A stretch of 64,000 nucleotides of DNA, taken from contig CALRQP020000006.1 of assembly GCA_943370355.1 (NCBI GenBank), forward strand, positions 1 through 64,000, read 5' to 3'. The DNA comes from JADCGM01 sp943370355 (GTDB taxonomy: Bacteria > Pseudomonadota > Alphaproteobacteria > Sphingomonadales > Sphingomonadaceae). The notes beneath the pieces are model-generated. The model was not told the origin of the DNA. It did not search any database and saw only the letters and a program-made list of their open reading frames with translations. The translations under genes were made by a program, and so were the position numbers. Shown piece after piece: positions 31,738 through 42,868 of the stretch. Numbering within the stretch: position 1 is the first letter of the stretch; the number at the start of each line of letters is the position of its first letter.

Positions 31738-33870
31738 CTAACCCGCGCGTTGTACCAAATCGAGCCAAGCCGCTTCGTCGATGACCGCGACGCCGAGGCT
31801 CGCGGCCTTGGCAAGTTTCGAACCTGCGCCCGGCCCAGCGATAACCAGATCGGTTTTAGCCGAAACCGAACCCGCCACCTTTGCGCCCAATCGCTCGGCC
31901 TGCGCCTTCGCTTCGTCTCGGCTTAGCGCCTCAAGCGACCCCGTGAACACCAGCGTCTTGCCACTGACCTCCGACGCCTTCGTCTCATGCACGACATCGG
32001 CCGGCGTCACCTGCGCGAGCAGATCGGCCATTGCCTCCTGATTGTGCGGCTCGGCAAAGAAATCGACCATCGCGAAGGCGACTTCCGGCCCCACGCCTGG
32101 TGTCTCCACGACCGCTGCCAGCTCCTTCGCCACCCGCGCCGCAAATTTGTCGTCGCTCTCGCCGATCGCTGGCTCCAGCTCCGCCCGCCGCGCCAGCGCC
32201 GTGTCGATCATCGCGCGGAACGCGTCCCAGCTCCGGTAGCGCCGCGCGAGGTCGCGCGCGGTGACTTCCCCGACATGCCTGATGCCCAGCGCAAACAGGA
32301 AGCGGTCGAGCGGCGGCGTCCGCTTGTCGTCGATCGCTGCCAGCAAATTCGCCGCCCAGACCCGCCCATCCTTCTTGCGCGCCAGCAATTGCTCTTCGCT
32401 CAGCCGGAAGATATCGGCCGGCGCATGGATCAGCCCGTCGCGGAAAAACTCCTCGATCTGCTGCAGTCCAAGCCCCTCGATATCGAGCGCATGCCGCGAC
32501 ACGAAATGCCGCAGCCGCTCGACCCGCTGCGCCGGGCAGATCAGCCCGCCGGTGCAGCGATAATCCACCTCGCCCGCCTCGCGGTCGAGCGCCGACCCGC
32601 AGGCCGGACAGCTCGTCCAGAACTGCCAGGCGGGCCGCTCCTCGTCGCGCGTCAGATTCTCGACGATCTGCGGGATCACGTCACCCGCCCGCTGCACCAC
32701 GAGCCGGTCGCCGGGCCGCACGCCCAGCCGCTCAATCTCGTCGGCATTGTGCAGCGTCGCATTGACGACAACGACGCCGCCGACCGTCACCGGCTCCAGC
32801 CGCGCCACCGGCGTGATCTTGCCGGTCCGCCCGACCTGCGGATCGATGGCGTTGAGCACCGTCGTCGCACGCTCCGCCGGGAATTTATGCGCAATCGCCC
32901 AGCGCGGCGCCTTGGCGACTTGCCCAAGCCGCGCCTGCCAGTCGAGCCGGTCGACCTTGTAAACCACCCCGTCGATGTCGAACGGCAGCCCCGACCGCGC
33001 CGTCTCCACCGCGCGATAGGCGGTGAGCGCCGCCTCGACGGTTTCGCACCGCACCAGCGGCCGCACTGGAATCCCCCAGTCGCGGATCGCGCCCATCACC
33101 TCGGCCTGGCTCCCGCCCGGCACCTCGGATGCCTCACCCCAACCATGCGCGAAGAAGCGCAACGGCCGGCTCGCCGTCACCGCCGGGTCCTTCTGCCTGA
33201 GCGATCCCGCCGCCCCGTTACGCGGATTGGCGAACTGCCGCGCCACACCGCCCTCTGCCGCCGCCTCATCGGCAAGCCGCTGGTTCAGCGCGAGAAAGTC
33301 CGCCTTCGCCATATAGATTTCGCCGCGCACCTCGAACACGTCGGGTGCGCCCTTCGGCAACGTCTGCGGCACATCGGCGACTGTCGCGACATTCGCCGTA
33401 ACATCCTCGCCCGTCGTCCCGTCGCCGCGCGTCAGCGCCCGCACCAGCCGCCCACCCTCGTAACGCAGCGAGCAGGACAGCCCGTCGATCTTCTCCTCGG
33501 CGGTCAGCGCCACAGGCTCGTCGGCATCGAGCGCCAGGAACCGCCGCACCCGCGCCACGAACTCGAACACCTCCTCATCGGCAAAGGCATTGTCGAGGCT
33601 CAGCATCGGCTTCGCGTGCGCGACCTTGCCGAGATGCGCGGCCGGCGCAGCCCCGACCAGATCGGACGGCGAGTCGGCCCGCTTCAGCCCCGGAAACCGC
33701 GCCTCGATCGCTGCATTGCGCCGCACCAGTGCATCATACTCAGCGTCCGAAATCTCCGGCGCGTCGGCCTGATGATAGGCGAGTGAATGCGCCGCTATCT
33801 CCGCCGCCAGCCGCGCCAGCTCCGCCGCCGCCTCACTTTCGCTCAACCGTTCGATATCGCTGTTCGCCAT
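31738..33870 (-). CDS. ligA: NAD+-dependent DNA ligase
   Basis: A 710-residue LigA with all modules: Ia domain (YHQADAPEISDAEYDALVRR), adenylation site EEKIDG with the nucleophilic Lys (about residue 120), OB fold (VGRTGKITPVARLEPV), four-Cys zinc finger (CPACGS ... CTGGLICPAQ), helix-hairpin-helix repeats and a C-terminal BRCT domain (GKTLVFTGSLEALSRDEAK). It seals nicks in replication and repair. Start at 33870 gives the usual N-terminus; the frame is open 144 bases further but without family sequence. Confidence 0.96.
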   Translation of the reverse strand: MANSDIERLSESEAAAELARLAAEIAAHSLAYHQADAPEISDAEYDALVRRNAAIEARFPGLKRADSPSDLVGAAPAAHLGKVAHAKPMLSLDNAFADEEVFEFVARVRRFLALDADEPVALTAEEKIDGLSCSLRYEGGRLVRALTRGDGTTGEDVTANVATVADVPQTLPKGAPDVFEVRGEIYMAKADFLALNQRLADEAAAEGGVARQFANPRNGAAGSLRQKDPAVTASRPLRFFAHGWGEASEVPGGSQAEVMGAIRDWGIPVRPLVRCETVEAALTAYRAVETARSGLPFDIDGVVYKVDRLDWQARLGQVAKAPRWAIAHKFPAERATTVLNAIDPQVGRTGKITPVARLEPVTVGGVVVVNATLHNADEIERLGVRPGDRLVVQRAGDVIPQIVENLTRDEERPAWQFWTSCPACGSALDREAGEVDYRCTGGLICPAQRVERLRHFVSRHALDIEGLGLQQIEEFFRDGLIHAPADIFRLSEEQLLARKKDGRVWAANLLAAIDDKRTPPLDRFLFALGIRHVGEVTARDLARRYRSWDAFRAMIDTALARRAELEPAIGESDDKFAARVAKELAAVVETPGVGPEVAFAMVDFFAEPHNQEAMADLLAQVTPADVVHETKASEVSGKTLVFTGSLEALSRDEAKAQAERLGAKVAGSVSAKTDLVIAGPGAGSKLAKAASLGVAVIDEAAWLDLVQRAG

Positions 33871-33994
33871 TCCGCCAATTTGCCCCGCCGCCCGTTGCGA
33901 AGTCGAGGATTTTCCGCTCGATACGCTCCCGACTTTCCCCAGCGCGGCGCGGGGACTATGGAAAACCGCAATCTCTTCAGGGGAACAGCGTAGC

Positions 33995-35818
33995 ATGTGT
34001 GGAATCATCGGCATCCTCGGCCGCGATGCGGTGGCGGATCGCCTGCTCGGCGGGCTGCAGCGGCTCGAATATCGCGGCTATGACTCGGCAGGGATGTGCA
34101 CCATCCACGACGGTTTGTTCGATCGCCGCCGCGCACAGGGCAAGCTCAAGAATCTCGCGGCGCGGCTCGAAGCCGACCCGCTTCCCGGCAATGCCGGCAT
34201 CGCCCACACCCGCTGGGCGACGCATGGCGCGCCGACCGAAGACAATGCGCATCCGCACATCGCCGGCGATGTCGTCATCGTCCACAATGGCATCATCGAG
34301 AATTTCAAGCCGCTGCGTGACGAGCTGCTCGCCGAGGGCCGCAGCTTCCTGAGCCAGACCGATACCGAAGTCGTCGCGCATCTCATCGCGCGCGAAGTCG
34401 AGCGTGGTGCCTCACCGCGCGATGCCGTTGCGACCGTTCTCCCCCGCCTGCACGGCGCGTTCGCGCTCGCCGTGATGTTCCGCAACCACCCCGACCTGCT
34501 CATCGGCGCCCGCCTCGGCGCGCCGCTGACCGTGGGCTATGGCGACGGCGAGAATTATCTCGGCTCCGACGCCATCGCGCTCGCGCCGCTCAGCCGTCGC
34601 ATCGCCTATCTGGACGAAGGCGACTGGGTCGTCGTCCAGCGCGACAGCGTCGAAATCTATGACCGCGACAACAATCGCGTAAAGCGCCCGATCGTCGATT
34701 CCGGCGCGTCGGGCATGCTCGTCGACAAGGGCAACCACCCGCATTTCATGCTCAAGGAAATCTACGAGCAGCCCGTCGTCGCGGCGCAGACTCTACAAAG
34801 CTATCTGCGCCCGCTTGAGGCGCGGGTCGCGCTTCCCGACATGGATTTCGACCTGTCCTCGGTCGAGCGCATGGCGATCGTCGCCTGCGGCACCGCCTCC
34901 TATGTCGGGATGATCGGCAAATATTGGATCGAACAGCTCGCGCGCATCCCCGTGGAAGTCGATGTCGCGAGCGAGTTCCGCTACCGCGACCCCGTCCTGT
35001 CGCCGAACATGCTCGGCCTCGTCATCTCGCAGTCAGGCGAGACCGCCGACACGCTGGCAGCGCTCCGCCACATGAAGTCGGGCGGCCTGACCACCGCCGG
35101 CATCATCAACGTGCCGACCAGCTCGATGGCGCGCGAGGTCGACCTGCTGCTGCCGACCCATGCCGGTCCCGAAGTCGGGGTCGCCTCGACCAAGGCCTTC
35201 ACCTGCCAGCTCGCCGTGATGGCCGCGCTCGCCGTCAACCTCGCCCGCGCCAAGGGCCGCCTCGCCCCCGCCGACGAGGCCGATATCGTGCATCACCTGT
35301 CCGAAGTCCCCGAAGCGATGAGCCATGCGCTCGCCAAGGACGATCATATCCGCGCTATGGCCCCGCTGATCGCCGCGGCGCGCGACGTGCTCTACCTCGG
35401 CCGAGGCCCCGACTATCCGATGGCCCTGGAAGGAGCCCTCAAACTGAAGGAGATCAGCTACATCCACGCCGAAGGCTATGCCTCGGGCGAGATGAAGCAT
35501 GGCCCCATCGCACTCATCGACGACCTAGTACCCCTGATCGTCATCGCGCCCTCCGGCCCGCTGTTCGACAAGACCGTGTCTAACATGCAGGAAGCGCAGG
35601 CACGCGGCGCGCAGGTCGTGCTGATCTCCGACGCCGACGGCATCGCCCAGGCCGGCGAAAATACCATCGCGACCATCGAAATGCCCAAGGTCCACCCGCT
35701 GATCGCCCCGCTCGTCTACGCCGTGCCGATCCAGCTGCTCGCTTACCATGTCGCGGTGCTGAAAGGCGCCGACGTCGACCAGCCGCGCAATCTCGCCAAG
35801 TCGGTCACCGTCGAGTGA
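33995..35818 (+). CDS. glmS: glutamine-fructose-6-phosphate aminotransferase
   Basis: A 607-residue GlmS: N-terminal glutaminase domain starting with the catalytic Cys2 (MCGIIGILG), then two SIS isomerase domains (CGTASYVGM, ISQSGETADTLAAL, and the C-terminal QPRNLAKSVTVE). It makes glucosamine-6-phosphate for peptidoglycan and LPS. No glmS ribozyme-like leader is visible in the 124 bases between ligA and glmS. Its stop overlaps the GTG start of the RutB gene (GTGA), an unusual link to pyrimidine degradation. Confidence 0.96.
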   Translation: MCGIIGILGRDAVADRLLGGLQRLEYRGYDSAGMCTIHDGLFDRRRAQGKLKNLAARLEADPLPGNAGIAHTRWATHGAPTEDNAHPHIAGDVVIVHNGIIENFKPLRDELLAEGRSFLSQTDTEVVAHLIAREVERGASPRDAVATVLPRLHGAFALAVMFRNHPDLLIGARLGAPLTVGYGDGENYLGSDAIALAPLSRRIAYLDEGDWVVVQRDSVEIYDRDNNRVKRPIVDSGASGMLVDKGNHPHFMLKEIYEQPVVAAQTLQSYLRPLEARVALPDMDFDLSSVERMAIVACGTASYVGMIGKYWIEQLARIPVEVDVASEFRYRDPVLSPNMLGLVISQSGETADTLAALRHMKSGGLTTAGIINVPTSSMAREVDLLLPTHAGPEVGVASTKAFTCQLAVMAALAVNLARAKGRLAPADEADIVHHLSEVPEAMSHALAKDDHIRAMAPLIAAARDVLYLGRGPDYPMALEGALKLKEISYIHAEGYASGEMKHGPIALIDDLVPLIVIAPSGPLFDKTVSNMQEAQARGAQVVLISDADGIAQAGENTIATIEMPKVHPLIAPLVYAVPIQLLAYHVAVLKGADVDQPRNLAKSVTVE

Positions 35819-36528
35819 TCCGCCCGGGCCACGTCGGAGCCGATCCCGTTACGCTCCCGGCGCGTCCCGAAGCCCTTGCCCTCGGCGCCGCGGAAACCGC
35901 CGTCGTCGTCATCGATATGCAGAATGCCTATGCCTCGCCCGGCGGCTATGTCGACCTCGCCGGGTTCGACATTTCCGGCGCGGCCGCCGTCATCGACCGG
36001 ATCGCCACCGTGCTCGCGACCGCCCGCGCCGCCGGGATGCAGGTCGTCTATCTGCAGAATGGCTGGGACCCCGACTATCAGGAAGCCGGGGGCCCCGGCT
36101 CGCCGAACTGGCACAAGTCGAACGCGCTGAAGACGATGCGCGCCCGTCCCGAACTCCACGGCAAGCTGCTGGCGCGTGGCGGCTGGGACTATGCGATCGT
36201 CGATGCGCTGACGCCGCAGCCGGGCGACCTCAGCCTCCACAAGACCCGCTATTCCGCGTTCTTCAACTCGCAGCTGGACAGCAGCCTGCGCGCCCGCGGC
36301 ATCCGCAACATCGTCTTCGTCGGCATCGCCTCGAACGTCTGCGTCGAATCCACGCTGCGCGACGCCTTCCACCTCGAATATTTCGGCATCATGCTCGAAG
36401 ACGCCACCCACCATCTCGGCCCGCCGATGATGCAGGAAGCGACCGTCTACAATATCGAGAAATTCTTCGGCTGGGTCTCGACCGTTGCCGATTTCTGCGG
36501 GACGTTCGGACAATTGCCCAAGGAGTGA
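35815..36528 (+). CDS. rutB: RutB, ureidoacrylate amidohydrolase
   Basis: A 237-residue isochorismatase-fold hydrolase with the catalytic Asp in VVVIDMQNAY, a Lys in the LHKTRYSAFFNSQLD stretch and Cys in GIASNVCVESTLRDAF. The length, HHLGPPMMQEATVYNIEKFFGW segment and neighbours match RutB, which hydrolyses (peroxy)ureidoacrylate to aminoacrylate and carbamate. It starts with GTG overlapping the glmS stop. Confidence 0.9.
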   Translation: MIRPGHVGADPVTLPARPEALALGAAETAVVVIDMQNAYASPGGYVDLAGFDISGAAAVIDRIATVLATARAAGMQVVYLQNGWDPDYQEAGGPGSPNWHKSNALKTMRARPELHGKLLARGGWDYAIVDALTPQPGDLSLHKTRYSAFFNSQLDSSLRARGIRNIVFVGIASNVCVESTLRDAFHLEYFGIMLEDATHHLGPPMMQEATVYNIEKFFGWVSTVADFCGTFGQLPKE

Positions 36529-36533
36529 AGCCC

Positions 36534-36914
36534 ATGCCGTTCACCGCGATCAACCCGCCGCAGTTCCCTACGCCCATCGCGCCCTTCTCGGCCGGCGCGA
36601 AGGCCGGGAACACTGTCTATGTCTCGGGCACGCTGGCGCTCGGCGAGGGCGGCGTCGTGCTGCATCCGGGCGATGCGACGGCGCAGACGCGGCATGTACT
36701 CAACGTCATCAAGACGACGCTCGCCGCCGCCGGTGCGACGATGGCCGATGTCGCCTTCAACCATATCTTCCTGAAGGACTGGGCCGACTATCCAGCGATG
36801 AACGCGGTCTATGCCGAATATTTCCCAGGCGACAAACCGGCGCGCTACTGTATCCAGTGCGGGCTGGTGAAGCCCGACTGCCTCGTCGAGATCGCCTCGG
36901 TCGCGCACCTCTGA
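36534..36914 (+). CDS. rutC: RutC, RidA-family aminoacrylate deaminase
   Basis: A 126-residue RidA/YjgF fold protein (AGNTVYVSGTLAL, GDATAQTRHVLNVIKTTLAAAGA, CIQCGLVKPDCLVEIASVAHL). In the Rut pathway RutC speeds removal or reduction of aminoacrylate. ATG 36534 lies 8 bases after AGGAG; a GTG three codons earlier overlaps the RutB stop and is less likely. It ends 1 base before the RutD start. Confidence 0.9.
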   Translation: MPFTAINPPQFPTPIAPFSAGAKAGNTVYVSGTLALGEGGVVLHPGDATAQTRHVLNVIKTTLAAAGATMADVAFNHIFLKDWADYPAMNAVYAEYFPGDKPARYCIQCGLVKPDCLVEIASVAHL

Positions 36915-36915
36915 C

Positions 36916-37701
36916 GTGCCGGTCGCGGGCGGCCTCTATTATGAGACGCATGGCCCCGCCGACGCGCCGCCGCTGATCCTGTCGGCAGGTCTTGGTGGTT
37001 CGGGATCCTACTGGGAACCCAACCTCCCCGCGCTCGCCGCGCGCCACCGCGTCATCCTCTACGATCATCGCGGTACCGGCCGCAGCGACCGGTCCTTGCC
37101 TGCCACCGTCAGCGTGGACGACTTCGCCGACGACATTCTGACCGTGCTCGACGCCTGCGGTGCAGAGCGCGCGACCGTCATCGGCCATGCCGCCGGCGGC
37201 GTTGCCGGACTGGCGCTTGCGCTGAAGGCGCCTCACCGCCTCGACAAGCTCGTGGTCGTCAACGGCTGGGCCAAGGCCGACCCGCATTTCCTGCGCTGTT
37301 TCGAGACCCGCCTCGCGCTGCTCCGCGACAGCGGCCCCGAGGCGTTCGCGCGCGCGCAACCGCTGTTCCTCTATCCGGCCAACTGGATATCCCAGAACAT
37401 GGCCCGGCTCGACGCAGAGGCAGCCCAGCAACACGCACATTTCCCCGGCCGCGAAACCTATGAGAAGCGCGTCTCCGCCCTCGCCGCCTTCGACATCAAC
37501 GACCAGCTCGGCAAGATCGTAACCCCCACCCTTGTCCTCACCGCTGCGGACGACATGCTCGTCCCTTCCGAAGCCTCAATTAAACTGGCGGCGGGCCTGC
37601 CCGACGCCACATCCGTCATGATGGCGTTCGGCGGCCATGCCTGTAACATCGTTGATCCGGACGGCTTCGACAGGCTCGTCCTCGACTATCTCGGGAGCTG
37701 A
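36916..37701 (+). CDS. rutD: RutD, alpha/beta hydrolase
   Basis: A 261-residue alpha/beta hydrolase with DHRGTGRSD and the segment GHAAGGVAGLAL at the nucleophile elbow, where Ala replaces the usual Ser, as seen in RutD proteins. C-terminal GGHACNIVDPDGF supplies the His. RutD is proposed to help hydrolyse aminoacrylate or its carbamate. A GTG start 1 base after the RutC stop is the only good one. Confidence 0.88.
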   Translation: MPVAGGLYYETHGPADAPPLILSAGLGGSGSYWEPNLPALAARHRVILYDHRGTGRSDRSLPATVSVDDFADDILTVLDACGAERATVIGHAAGGVAGLALALKAPHRLDKLVVVNGWAKADPHFLRCFETRLALLRDSGPEAFARAQPLFLYPANWISQNMARLDAEAAQQHAHFPGRETYEKRVSALAAFDINDQLGKIVTPTLVLTAADDMLVPSEASIKLAAGLPDATSVMMAFGGHACNIVDPDGFDRLVLDYLGS

Positions 37702-37704
37702 ACC

Positions 37705-38769
<1,065 letters not shown>

Positions 38770-38785
38770 ACCCTCGCCGCCTCGG

Positions 38786-41194
38786 TCAGGCCGCGATGGA
38801 CGATTGCGGTGTCACATCGCCTGCCAGCTCGGCTTCCCACTCCAGCCCGCCCGCATAGCGCCACGCCACCTGGCCCGCATCGTCCAGCGCGAGCAGGTGC
38901 AGCCAGCGATTGTCGAACAGCGCGCGCACCCCGGGATGCTTGGCAAGGATCGCGGTCATCGCCTCGCAAGGCGCTTCGATGCATACGGTCAGCCGCAGCG
39001 GCTCATGCACCAGCGCACGTCCGTCATGGACCGATTGCAGCGGCAGTCCGGCGCGCAGCAACCCGCCATTGCCTTCGACGACGCCGATACCGCCGATCAC
39101 ATTGTGCAGCAGCTTGTTGCCGCCGCCGAACAGCTCGGGGGCCACGCTCGATCCATAATATTGCAGGCTGATCCAGCTCGCGACAACGACCGGCGCGGTC
39201 ATGATCAACTCCAGCACCCCGAACCCGGCGTCGCCGCGCCAGTCATAATCATGCAGGAATGCCCGCCCCGACAAATCCTTGCCCGCCGTCCGGGCCCGCG
39301 GTGCCGCGATGAACGCCTGGCAGCCGGCCAGTCCCCATTCCGGCCGCGTCTCCGCCCAGTTGCGGCTGCGGCGCGCAACCTCCGCACCGCTGCCAGCACC
39401 CGGCAACCGCAGTGCCCGTTCGCTCCTCGCCCGCAGCCCCGCCCTCGCCAGCCAAGCCTCCGCCTGGGCGATCGCGTTACGATGCCAGGGCGACGGATGG
39501 TCGCCCGCATAGAGCGTCACGCTGTCGGTCGTCGTGTCGTGCAGCGCCCCGACGAAGAGCGTCTCCGGGGGAATGTCGATCCCCTTGGCGCGCAGCCCCG
39601 CGCGGACAGCGGCATCGTTGAGCAGGACCGCCAGCAGCCGCGCGTTGACCTCGCCCGAATAGCCGCCGCACGCCCCGCAATGCAGCGCACTCGCATGCGG
39701 ATTATTGACCACATTGGCACCGTGCCCGGCCAGGATCACGAGCGGGGCGAAGTCCTTCGTCAGCGACATCGCGCTGAGGATCGACGCTGCCATGTCGATC
39801 CGCGCAGCCAAATCGAGCGCTGGCTCGATCTGCGGTGGCGGATCATCCGGCACCCTTTTCGCCTTCAGCCCCAGTGCATCGCGCAGCAGCTTGCCGACAT
39901 AGGTCGGCCCCGCCGCTTCGACGAACGCGAAGGACGATACCGCCGCCAGCTTGAACCGCCCCCACGCCCGCGACGCGCGCATTTTGTAGCGCGCCGAGAG
40001 ATCGGCGGAACCGTCGGCTCCGCCAGCCCGTGACGTCAGCCCGGGATTGAGCAGGACCGGCAAGCGGTGCTCGGCCACATCCGACGCAAATCGCTGATGC
40101 GAGGCGGTCAGCCCGAAGAAGCCCGCAAAGCCGAGGGTCTGGATCTGCGGATCGACCGATTCGAGCGCGCGGCGGAACACCTCGGAGCGGACATCGATGC
40201 AAAAGGCGGCCTGCAGGACCGGCGCCGGCGTATCCGATGCCGAAGGTCCCGCCAGTTGCTCCGCCAGCCGCCGTTGCGCGGCGCGCTCACACGCTTCCTG
40301 AAGAATCGCATCCACAATTTGGTCCGCACTGGGCTCGATCGGCAGCGCATGGCCTGCAAGCACCGCCTCCCACGCTGGCAGGATCTGCGACTCATACCGC
40401 TCGAACAAGGCCGCTTCCCAGAGCAGGCGAATGCAGAGGAAGTCGGTGATCCGGTCGTCCTCGCCACCGGCGAGCGTCGCCTGCCACAGCTTGTACCGAG
40501 CCACCTGCGCCCAACCGCCGAGCGTGAGCAGCAGGCTGTGAAAATAGCTTTGCGCCGCTACGGGCGTCAGCCCCAGCCGCGCGGCCGACCGCGCCATGGC
40601 ATCGCCCGCGTCGGCCGGCGCGTCAGCGACGAAGGTGGCAAACCCCGGCAGCCCGAGAATCTCCGGGGTCAGATCATGCGTCGCTACCGCGCGCCACGCC
40701 GAATAGGCGCTCGCGCCCTTTGGCGCCGCCCACAACGCCTGCCCTTCGTCGAAATAGCTGCCGGCCCAGACACCGAACCGGTCCGCTATGATGCCGGGCC
40801 AGTCGATCCCCGATTGTTCGGCAGCCAGCTGGGCGACGGTCGGCAGCGGCGGTGGCGGCGAAGACTGCCGCTGCGCCGCAACTTTCAACGCGGCCAGCGA
40901 TACCGGCCGGCCGGCCGGATCGGCTGCAGCCAGTGCGGCGGTCAGATCCGCGTCGCTGATCTCCCCGGAGGCAATGCGGTCTCGATACCAGTAACGCGGC
41001 ATCGTGACGGGCGCGCCAGTCACGCGGGCGAGCAGCGCACCGGTGTGCGCGAGCGTCTGGTCGGTCTGGCCGAGGTAGGGATTGACGGCGACGCTCGACG
41101 CCAGCGGCCAGACCGGCGGGATCGCGCTCGCAGCGGCCCGAGCGGCGGCGAGCGTGTCGCCCCGGTTGGACGGCTGATATTCCGTACCTTGCAT
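38786..41194 (-). CDS. dabA: DabA (DUF2309), inorganic carbon uptake subunit
   Basis: An 802-residue DUF2309 protein. The beta-carbonic-anhydrase-like zinc/active residues are present: C332 and D334 in AFCIDVRSE, and H491 with C506 in LAGHGANVVNN and LHCGACGG, with the same 15-residue spacing as the H. neapolitanus DabA. With DabB it forms an energy-coupled vectorial CO2-to-bicarbonate converter in the cytoplasmic membrane. The start at 41194 follows GGGGGAG; the open frame upstream overlaps dabB and is not used. DabB is encoded 14 bases upstream. Confidence 0.93.
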   Translation of the reverse strand: MQGTEYQPSNRGDTLAAARAAASAIPPVWPLASSVAVNPYLGQTDQTLAHTGALLARVTGAPVTMPRYWYRDRIASGEISDADLTAALAAADPAGRPVSLAALKVAAQRQSSPPPPLPTVAQLAAEQSGIDWPGIIADRFGVWAGSYFDEGQALWAAPKGASAYSAWRAVATHDLTPEILGLPGFATFVADAPADAGDAMARSAARLGLTPVAAQSYFHSLLLTLGGWAQVARYKLWQATLAGGEDDRITDFLCIRLLWEAALFERYESQILPAWEAVLAGHALPIEPSADQIVDAILQEACERAAQRRLAEQLAGPSASDTPAPVLQAAFCIDVRSEVFRRALESVDPQIQTLGFAGFFGLTASHQRFASDVAEHRLPVLLNPGLTSRAGGADGSADLSARYKMRASRAWGRFKLAAVSSFAFVEAAGPTYVGKLLRDALGLKAKRVPDDPPPQIEPALDLAARIDMAASILSAMSLTKDFAPLVILAGHGANVVNNPHASALHCGACGGYSGEVNARLLAVLLNDAAVRAGLRAKGIDIPPETLFVGALHDTTTDSVTLYAGDHPSPWHRNAIAQAEAWLARAGLRARSERALRLPGAGSGAEVARRSRNWAETRPEWGLAGCQAFIAAPRARTAGKDLSGRAFLHDYDWRGDAGFGVLELIMTAPVVVASWISLQYYGSSVAPELFGGGNKLLHNVIGGIGVVEGNGGLLRAGLPLQSVHDGRALVHEPLRLTVCIEAPCEAMTAILAKHPGVRALFDNRWLHLLALDDAGQVAWRYAGGLEWEAELAGDVTPQSSIAA

Positions 41195-41208
41195 CTTGCT
41201 TCTCCCCC

Positions 41209-42762
41209 TCATCCCGCAATGCGCCGCGTCGACCAGCCGCCCAGCAGCCGGTCGTGCAATGCGTTGGCGTACAGGCCATTCGACAGGTGGACGCGCAGGC
41301 CGGCCGCGGCGGGGTGATAGGCCCACAGCGGAAACATCGCCTGCGCGACCGCGACGACGCCGAAACTGATCAGCGCGAGCACGATGAGCGCCCATTCGAG
41401 CGGCCCCGGCGCGGGCGTTGCCGGCAGGATGTCCGCCGTCAGTGCGAGCGCGAGGCTGTGCAGCGCGAAATAGCCGATCGAGGCAGCCAGCGCATAAACG
41501 GCGATGCGCCGCGTCAGCGCACGCGGCGCCGCATCGGCAAGTCCCTGCGCGATCAGATAGGCGACGCCGAGGATCAGGATCGCCCCGAGCGCGATCGCCT
41601 GCGGCGACTTGTGCTGGAAGCCGAAACTCCAGCCGATCGCTGCATAGATCGCCAACGCCGCGAGGAATGCCCGGCCAACCGCGAGCGCATTCGGGATCGC
41701 CACCGGCCCGGGCCGCCGCGCCGCGGCGATCCGCTCGACCGCCCCACCCGACGCGAGAAAAGAATGCGCCTTGTACAGCGAATGCGCGAGAATATGCAGC
41801 AGCGCCAGCGGGAACAGCGCCAGCCCGCACTGCATGATCATGAAGCCCATCTGCGCGACCGTCGACCAGGCGAGCGAGGTCTTCACCGCCGGCTGGGTCA
41901 GCATGACCAGCCCCCCGAACAGTGCAGTGAAACCGCCGATCACGACCAGCACCGCCAGCACGCCCGGCGCGAGCAACAGCACGTCGGCAAAGCGGATAAG
42001 CAGGAAGCCGCCGGCATTGATCACCCCGGCATGCAGCAGCGCCGACACGGGCGTCGGTGCCTCCATGACCTCGGTCAGCCAGCCGTGCAGCGGGAATTGT
42101 GCCGACTTGAGCAGCGCCGCGACCGCGAGCAGCCCGGCGGCGGCAACCGCAAGACTGCCGCCCTCACCGGCACGCGCGGCGCTGAGGATCGTACCGATAT
42201 CGGTCGACCCATAGGCGGTCGCGAGCAGCACCGCAGCTGCGGCCAGCGCGATGTCCCCGGCGCGCGCCGTGACAAACTTCTTCCGCGCGGCCCGCCGCGC
42301 CGCGACCCGCTCGGGGTAGAAGAGCAGGAGGCGATGCAGGCACAGGCTGGTCGCGATCCACGCCGCGACGAGTTGGACCAGATTACCGGCGACGACGAGC
42401 AGCATGACCATCGCCAACGTCAGGCACAGCCACATCATAAACGGTGCCTGCCGCGCCGCGCCGTCGAGATAATCGACCGAATAGCGCAGGACGACCCAGC
42501 CGATGAAGCTGACCAGCAGCAGCATCGCCACGCTCACTGACTCGAGCCGGACCGCCACATCCACACCCGCCGCTGCGAACAGCGGCACGCTTGCCAGCCC
42601 CGCCCTTACCAGTATCCAGAGCGATGCAGCGGCGAACCCCAGCGCGACGATCGCCGCAGCCTCGGTCAGCCTGAAGCCGTCGCGCGTTGGCAACAGGCGC
42701 GCAATCGCTGCGCCTGCAATGACTGCCAGCGGCGCACCCAGCACTATCAGACTGTCCAGCAT
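41209..42762 (-). CDS. dabB: DabB, proton-conducting membrane subunit
   Basis: A 517-residue membrane protein with about 14 helices and the NuoL/MrpA antiporter core: KSAQFPLHGWLTEVMEAPTPVSALLHAG (conserved Lys, His, Glu), and HILAHSLYKAHSFLASG. In the Dab complex it conducts cations that drive DabA. The pairing with DabA excludes an ordinary complex I subunit. The start is 106 bases from the divergent LysR gene start. Confidence 0.92.
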   Translation of the reverse strand: MLDSLIVLGAPLAVIAGAAIARLLPTRDGFRLTEAAAIVALGFAAASLWILVRAGLASVPLFAAAGVDVAVRLESVSVAMLLLVSFIGWVVLRYSVDYLDGAARQAPFMMWLCLTLAMVMLLVVAGNLVQLVAAWIATSLCLHRLLLFYPERVAARRAARKKFVTARAGDIALAAAAVLLATAYGSTDIGTILSAARAGEGGSLAVAAAGLLAVAALLKSAQFPLHGWLTEVMEAPTPVSALLHAGVINAGGFLLIRFADVLLLAPGVLAVLVVIGGFTALFGGLVMLTQPAVKTSLAWSTVAQMGFMIMQCGLALFPLALLHILAHSLYKAHSFLASGGAVERIAAARRPGPVAIPNALAVGRAFLAALAIYAAIGWSFGFQHKSPQAIALGAILILGVAYLIAQGLADAAPRALTRRIAVYALAASIGYFALHSLALALTADILPATPAPGPLEWALIVLALISFGVVAVAQAMFPLWAYHPAAAGLRVHLSNGLYANALHDRLLGGWSTRRIAG

Positions 42763-42847
42763 CTCGCTCTCCCTCGCGGCCCCCCGGCGGGCGAAGGCTC
42801 AGTAGCGACGGTTGGACCTCGCTAAAAATTCATTGTTTGGCGCGTAA

Positions 42848-42866
42848 CGTTCTGTTTCAAAGAACG
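42848..42866. promoter_or_regulatory. inverted repeat with T-N11-A, likely LysR site
   Basis: CGTTCT and AGAACG arms around 7 bases contain a T-N11-A core and end 2 bases before the LysR start codon. Such placement fits autoregulation and divergent control of dabBA. Confidence 0.5.
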
Positions 42867-42868
42867 AC

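Noticed and set aside
31987..33786. 599-codon + strand frame opposite ligA
   Set aside because: Antisense shadow; LigA motifs are on the minus strand.
33871..33994. glmS ribozyme or riboswitch in the ligA-glmS gap
   Set aside because: The gap is short and shows neither the ribozyme core nor a long leader.
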